Positions 6,746-8,059 of a DNA stretch of 8,059 bases are shown here, in pieces. Both the position numbers and the translations under genes were made by a program. The stretch spans positions 1 to 8,059 of the forward strand of contig JAALLB010000069.1 in NCBI GenBank assembly GCA_011087745.1, given 5' to 3'. The stretch comes from Hyphomicrobiales bacterium. GTDB taxonomy: Bacteria > Pseudomonadota > Alphaproteobacteria > Rhizobiales > Rhizobiaceae. The notes beneath the pieces are model-generated. The model saw nothing but the letters and a program-made list of their open reading frames with translations. It was not told the DNA's origin and searched no databases. Each line of letters starts with the position of its first letter. Position 1 is the first letter of the stretch.

Positions 6746-8024
6746 ATGGCCAAAGATGATTTCGTCTCAGATGTAAATTCTGTTCATCAACGTTTAAATG
6801 ATGTGCTGGAGCCCACGCCGCTTCAGCGCAATCAGTATTTGTCTGATTTGTATAACTCCAATATCTGGTTGAAGCGGGAGGATTTATCTCCTGTTCGCAG
6901 TTATAAAATCAGGGGAGCATATTCCTTTATTCTGCAGGCTTTGGATGAAAACCCTGATCAGAAGAATTTTGTTTGTGCCTCTGCGGGCAATCATGCACAG
7001 GGATTTGCTCACGCCTGTCGCAATTTCAAATGCAAGGGCGTTGTCTTCATGCCGCAGACCACACCTCAGCAAAAGGTCATGAAAACATCTGCCTTCGGTG
7101 CACCTCATATTGAAATACGGTTGGTGGGCGATGGATTTGATGCGGCGAACAAGGCAGCACTTGAACATTGTGAAGCGGTTGGTGGGCAGATGGTGCCGCC
7201 ATTTGATCATCCTCGCATCATGATGGGCCAGGCAACGGTTGCAAAGGAAATTCTTGAGCAGTTTCCGGAAGATGAAACAATTGATCATATCATAATGCCG
7301 GTTGGCGGTGGCGGACTTTCATCCGGAATGACTAAATATTTGCAAGGAGTTGAAAAGACTTGCAAATTCACATTTGTTGAGCCGGATCTGGCCCCCAGCC
7401 TGCACACAAGTTTGAGCAAGAAGAAGCGCATTACACTTAAGGAAGTTGATAATTTTGTTGATGGGGCAGCTGTTGCCCAAATTGGATTGAGTAACTTTGA
7501 ACAATTGCAGACTTTCGACGTCAATGAAGTGAGATTGGCACCGACGGACCGTGTCTGTTCCACAATGGTCGAGCTTTTAAATATCGAAGGTATTGTGCTT
7601 GAACCTGCCGGTGCACTAGGGCATTGATGCGCTAAAAGATACTGAAGATGAAGAGCTTCGAGGCAAGAACATCATCTGCATTGTATCAGGTGGTAATTTT
7701 GATTTTGAACGCCTGCCAGAAATAAAAGAACGCGCCCTAAAATTTTCTGGCCTAAAGAAGTACTACATTTTGCAATTCCCGCAGCGCCCCGGTGCCCTGA
7801 AAGAGTTTTTGATGACGCTTGGGCCGGAAGACGACATTGCCCGCTTTGAATACTTGAAAAAGTCAGCCCGAAACTTTGGCTCGGTCCTGATCGGGCTAGA
7901 AACCACACGTCCAGCAAATTTTGATGTTTTGACAGGCAAAATGGATGCAATGGGCATGCGCTGGCAGGATATTACTGACAATGAAATTCTGGCCAATCTA
8001 GTGGTCTATACTCCGAGTCCTTGA
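6746..8024 (+). pseudogene. ilvA: Threonine dehydratase (threonine ammonia-lyase, IlvA, single ACT-like-domain form), frameshifted
   Basis: IlvA is a PLP enzyme that converts L-threonine to 2-oxobutyrate and ammonia, the first step of isoleucine synthesis. The first frame (6746-7627, 293 residues) carries REDLSPVRSYKIRGA (44-58) with the Schiff-base lysine K54, SAGNHAQG (79-86) and the phosphate-binding glycine loop PVGGGGLSSG (185-194). It ends abruptly after EPAGALG. The reading continues one base later in another frame (from 7623 to the stop at 8024) with SGGN and an ACT-like domain. Joined, the product would be about 425 residues, normal for this form (roughly 400-425). One extra base near 7616-7622, for example in the GGG at 7619-7621, explains the break. 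It may be a sequencing error or a real mutation. The start at 6746 lies 6 bp after cobO with only a weak ribosome site, so it probably shares the cobalamin transcript. Confidence 0.88.
7623..8024 (+). other. ilvA: Out-of-frame 3' part of ilvA: SGGN cofactor motif and ACT-like regulatory domain
   Basis: Read from 7623, this frame encodes 133 residues continuing the IlvA sequence. SGGN is encoded at 7686-7697; in this fold its serine contacts the PLP ring nitrogen. A region beginning KKYYILQFPQRPGALKEF (from about 7758) and ending near NEILANLVV resembles the C-terminal ACT-like domain of the short threonine dehydratases, which senses branched-chain amino acids. There is no good independent start: an internal TTG at 7770 would skip the SGGN motif and has no convincing ribosome site. 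This is therefore the tail of the interrupted gene, not a separate gene. A protein ending at 7627 would lack both elements and probably be inactive. Confidence 0.85.
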
Positions 8025-8059
8025 AAATCTGATTATTTGGGGTTGACGTTTCAGGCTTG

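Noticed and set aside
6884..7288. Minus-strand open frame (134 codons) opposite ilvA
   Set aside because: It is antisense to a clearly conserved catalytic domain with no own motifs, so it is a shadow frame.
7770..8024. Separate small gene starting at TTG 7770
   Set aside because: The frame extends upstream to 7623 with sequence continuing IlvA, including SGGN, so it is the displaced 3' end of ilvA and not an independent gene.
8043..8048. TTGACG near the window end as the -35 box of a downstream gene
   Set aside because: The window ends before any -10 box or start codon could be seen.
1..8059. CRISPR arrays, insertion sequences, tRNA or rRNA genes, phage or defence genes
   Set aside because: No repeat-spacer pattern, transposase motifs, terminal inverted repeats or RNA-gene structures were seen. 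The window is almost fully occupied by metabolic genes.

Overview
The window is most likely from an alphaproteobacterium, by eye of moderate and slightly AT-leaning base composition. The evidence is the oxygen-dependent ('late cobalt insertion') cobalamin gene order cobU/cobP, cobW, cobN, cobO, with CobN and CobO of alphaproteobacterial type. A DMSP-lyase-family cupin hints at a marine lifestyle but does not prove one. The genus cannot be fixed from this sequence.

Layout: positions 1-151 are non-coding leader with only a weak promoter candidate and no recognisable B12 box. Six genes then follow on the plus strand with almost no gaps: cobU/cobP (152-664), cobW (675-1760), cobN (1767-5513), a cupin of the Cupin-DLL / DMSP-lyase superfamily (5510-6091, ATGA overlap with cobN), cobO (6101-6739), and an ilvA-type threonine dehydratase (6746-8024) split by a single-base frameshift near 7616-7622. 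The last 35 bases are too short to interpret. Spacings of -4 to +10 bp argue for one polycistronic transcript.

How the genes fit: CobW is a metal-trafficking GTPase that would supply cobalt. CobN is the large subunit of the ATP-dependent cobaltochelatase (partners CobS and CobT lie outside the window). CobO adenosylates the corrinoid cobalt. CobU/CobP activates adenosylcobinamide to the GDP form. Reduction of Co(II) to Co(I), needed between CobN and CobO, has no gene here.

The unexplained member is the cupin lodged between cobN and cobO. It carries both Cupin-DLL signature motifs, but has alanine where known DMSP lyases have the metal-binding glutamate. It may be a repurposed, non-lyase cupin tied to corrinoid or cobalt chemistry. 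The second oddity is the threonine-consuming IlvA at the operon's end, whose frameshift separates the catalytic core from the SGGN cofactor motif and the ACT-like regulatory domain.
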